Source of the DNA: Desulfobacteraceae bacterium
GTDB taxonomy: Bacteria > Desulfobacterota > DSM-4660 > Desulfatiglandales > Desulfatiglandaceae
Reading direction: 5' to 3'
DNA length: 7,746 bases
NCBI GenBank assembly: GCA_030589715.1
Contig: JAUUVE010000085.1
Coordinates: 1-7,746 of the forward strand
How positions within the stretch are numbered: position 1 is the first letter of the stretch; each line of letters opens with the position of its first letter. Made by a program: the position numbers and the translations under genes. Positions 6,243-7,746 of the stretch are shown here, one piece after another. The notes beneath the pieces are model-generated. The model had not been told where the DNA came from and ran no database searches. It saw only the letters and a list, made by a program, of their open reading frames with translations.

Positions 6243-7139
6243 TCAAAGTGCCCTCATCCACTCCGGTCTGAGACCTACATCCCCTCTGAGGGCACTGTCG
6301 ATCTCGTCAAGGGCCTGCTGTTTCCCCTTTGGGAGCCTGGCCCTTATGGGTAGATAATTGGATGCATGGTTGGAAAAAAAGAGCCCCCGGCTCAAGTTGG
6401 TGTTGGCAACCATTTCCCTCAATTCCAACAATAGCTCCTCTTGACTCGGCAACTCGAACTTGCCCTCTTTGGACTCCCGGTAAAGTGGGGTGCCGGGGAT
6501 CAGCATCACCGTAAGTGCCCCCACATAATTTGGATCCATACCACTAAGGATCTCCCCGGTGGCCTTGGCATGCCGAAGAGACCCTTCCCTACCGCCAATG
6601 CCGAGCAAGACCGTAACCGAAAGCTTAATCCCTGCCTCCCTCACCTTCCTTCCCATTTTAATCAGGTTTTGCGAACTGGCCCCCTTGCGGATCCTTTTCA
6701 GGAGCACTTCATCTCCGGTCTCCACACCCAGATAGAGGATGCTCAACCCCTTTTGCCTTAATTCAATTAACTCCTCCGGGGACTTCATCCTGATGCTTTT
6801 TGCATTGGCATAAGCACCGACTCTTTTGACCCATGGCAGGTGCTCTCTGATCTGATCGAGGATCCACATAAGCCTTTTATGGGGGATAATGAGGGCATCT
6901 CCATCCATAAGGAATACCCTATCCTGCCGCTTCATATATTTGGACGCAAACAGGATATCACTCATAATTATGCTATCATCCTTTATCCTGAATCTCTTGT
7001 CCTTGTATGTGCCGCAAAAGGTGCATTTGTTATGGGAACAGCCGAGGGTAACCTGGAGTAAAATGCTGAAGGCCTCACTGGGAGGCCTGATACAGGTACC
7101 TTCGTAATGCATCCCTTCGTCTTCTATCGCATGTTCCAT
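6243..7139 (-). CDS. Radical SAM protein with CX4CX2C cluster motif, function unknown
   Basis: A 298-residue radical SAM enzyme. The Fe-S binding loop is LGCSHNKCTFCGTYKDKRF, with C34, C39 and C42 spaced CX4CX2C rather than the usual CX3CX2C. I recall this spacing from a widespread uncharacterised subfamily sometimes misnamed coproporphyrinogen oxidase. Other radical SAM barrel features are FLMDGDALI (77-83), VGAYANAKSI (108-117), YLGVETGDEVLLKRIRKG (136-153), VTVLLGIGG (175-183) and LIPGTPLYRE (213-222). The C-terminus has the signature SNHASNYLPIRARLPKGK (256-273). No B12-binding, SPASM or TRAM domain is present. The ATG at 7139 is chosen because AAGGAG lies 9 nt upstream; a GTG at 7187 would add 16 residues but lacks a good site. 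It lies 65 nt after the YhhN-type gene and may be co-transcribed with it. The substrate cannot be inferred from the sequence. Confidence 0.88.
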   Translation of the reverse strand: MEHAIEDEGMHYEGTCIRPPSEAFSILLQVTLGCSHNKCTFCGTYKDKRFRIKDDSIIMSDILFASKYMKRQDRVFLMDGDALIIPHKRLMWILDQIREHLPWVKRVGAYANAKSIRMKSPEELIELRQKGLSILYLGVETGDEVLLKRIRKGASSQNLIKMGRKVREAGIKLSVTVLLGIGGREGSLRHAKATGEILSGMDPNYVGALTVMLIPGTPLYRESKEGKFELPSQEELLLELREMVANTNLSRGLFFSNHASNYLPIRARLPKGKQQALDEIDSALRGDVGLRPEWMRAL

Positions 7140-7148
7140 AGATCGCGT

Positions 7149-7154
7149 CTCCTT
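7149..7154 (-). promoter_or_regulatory. Ribosome binding site fixing the radical SAM start
   Basis: AAGGAG on the minus strand sits 9 nt before ATG 7139-7137 and inside the longer possible reading frame. It favours the shorter protein over the GTG start at 7187. Confidence 0.65.
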
Positions 7155-7204
7155 TAGACGACTCAAATGGTTTTTTCCGATCCGCACGTCTTCACTGCAC
7201 CCAG

Positions 7205-7746
7205 CTACACCAGCACCCCTACCGAGAAGGCAAGCAGGAATTGGCCGGCATAGTACATGGGCAGACCTACCAGCCTGTTGAGGAAACTGTTTTTCAAGAA
7301 CCGGTCCCTTGCAACAAAAATATCAGAAAAATAGAAGAGCACTGCCCCCCCAAATATCATTAACCTTCCTGTAAGCGTCAGACTGGAATCTCCAAGAATC
7401 GACCATGCCCCTGATAGCATCGCCGTTATGACAATTATATATAGCAAGACAGGGCCATTCATTGCCCCCAGATGGGGTCTGAGCCACAGATAGACCCAAC
7501 CGCTAATGACCATGGCCACCAGGGTGCCTATCCATGTCCATTGGCCTATCTCTGCCGCACTGAAAAACGCAATAACATAAAGGAGATGGCCTATCAAGAA
7601 AGAAATCAGTCCCAAAAGGAACATCCTTTTCTGGGGTAGGGCAAGAAAGACATCCCCGCCCAGGCAGAATATGAGCCCCACGAGAAGGAAATGATAAAAG
7701 CTGGGAAACGGATGGGGTTGGATAACGACAGCAAGGATAAAAAGCA
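7205..7746 (-). CDS. YhhN/TMEM86-family membrane protein, putative lysoplasmalogenase (5' end outside window)
   Basis: At least 180 residues of a polytopic inner-membrane protein. Mammalian TMEM86B and some bacterial relatives hydrolyse the vinyl-ether bond of lysoplasmalogen to an aldehyde and a glycerophospho-base; many bacterial YhhN members remain untested. The frame is open to the right edge and has no ATG there. The GTG at 7681 is an internal valine, since conserved hydrophobic sequence continues upstream of it. About six or seven hydrophobic segments are visible. Family-type motifs are GLIFCLGGDVFLALP with its conserved Asp, FLIGHLLYVIAFF, FYFSDIFVARDRF with a second conserved Asp, and MYYAGQFLLAFSV near the C-terminus. 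Members are usually about 210-230 residues, so perhaps 30-50 residues are missing. The radical SAM gene follows downstream. Family assignment is firm; lysoplasmalogenase activity is inferred. Confidence 0.85.
   Translation of the reverse strand, partial: LFILAVVIQPHPFPSFYHFLLVGLIFCLGGDVFLALPQKRMFLLGLISFLIGHLLYVIAFFSAAEIGQWTWIGTLVAMVISGWVYLWLRPHLGAMNGPVLLYIIVITAMLSGAWSILGDSSLTLTGRLMIFGGAVLFYFSDIFVARDRFLKNSFLNRLVGLPMYYAGQFLLAFSVGVLV

Noticed and set aside
7140..7187. GTG start at 7187 extending the radical SAM protein by 16 residues
   Set aside because: The extra segment is basic and unlike the family start, and a good ribosome binding site lies inside it, pointing to ATG 7139.

Overview
The window is 7.7 kb of a compact bacterial chromosome, probably from an anaerobic member of the Desulfobacterota (the former Deltaproteobacteria). 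This placement is an inference. It rests on the order tmk-holB-ricT-metG, on a Thermus-type zinc-binding MetRS, and on a free-standing biotin-dependent carboxyltransferase subunit. No rRNA, tRNA, CRISPR array, insertion sequence or phage gene is visible.

Left part, minus strand (1-3334): a tight housekeeping operon reads leftwards as tmk (thymidylate kinase), holB (clamp-loader delta prime), ricT (PSP1/YaaT Fe-S regulator) and metG (methionyl-tRNA synthetase, cut off by the window edge). Gaps are 0, 16 and 12 nt. Three of the four genes use non-ATG starts (TTG, GTG, TTG). The tmk TGA directly abuts the holB GTG, next to a G8 tract. A good sigma70-type promoter for the operon lies at 3380-3408.

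Centre, plus strand (3449-4612): a divergent promoter drives a DksA/TraR-family zinc-finger protein. It keeps the DxxDxA coiled-coil tip and the four zinc cysteines, and it carries an unusual acidic C-terminal tail. Immediately downstream is the wreck of an amidase-signature gene. It has an early amber codon, a frameshift and an internal deletion that removed the catalytic serines.

Right part, minus strand (4621-7746): a carboxyltransferase subunit (pyruvate carboxylase B / oxaloacetate decarboxylase alpha / transcarboxylase 5S type) without a biotin domain, with its own promoter and a strong ribosome binding site. Upstream of it lie a radical SAM protein with a CX4CX2C cluster motif and a YhhN/TMEM86-type membrane protein (putative lysoplasmalogenase) that runs off the right edge.

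Functionally, the left operon links dTTP supply, DNA replication, an Fe-S regulatory protein and tRNA charging. The DksA-like gene shares its upstream region and could in principle tune it. The right half deals with C3/C4 carboxyl transfer and possibly ether-lipid metabolism. I found no clearly new multi-gene system. The most notable items are the decayed amidase, the acidic-tailed DksA-like protein, the tmk/holB junction and the noncanonical radical SAM motif.
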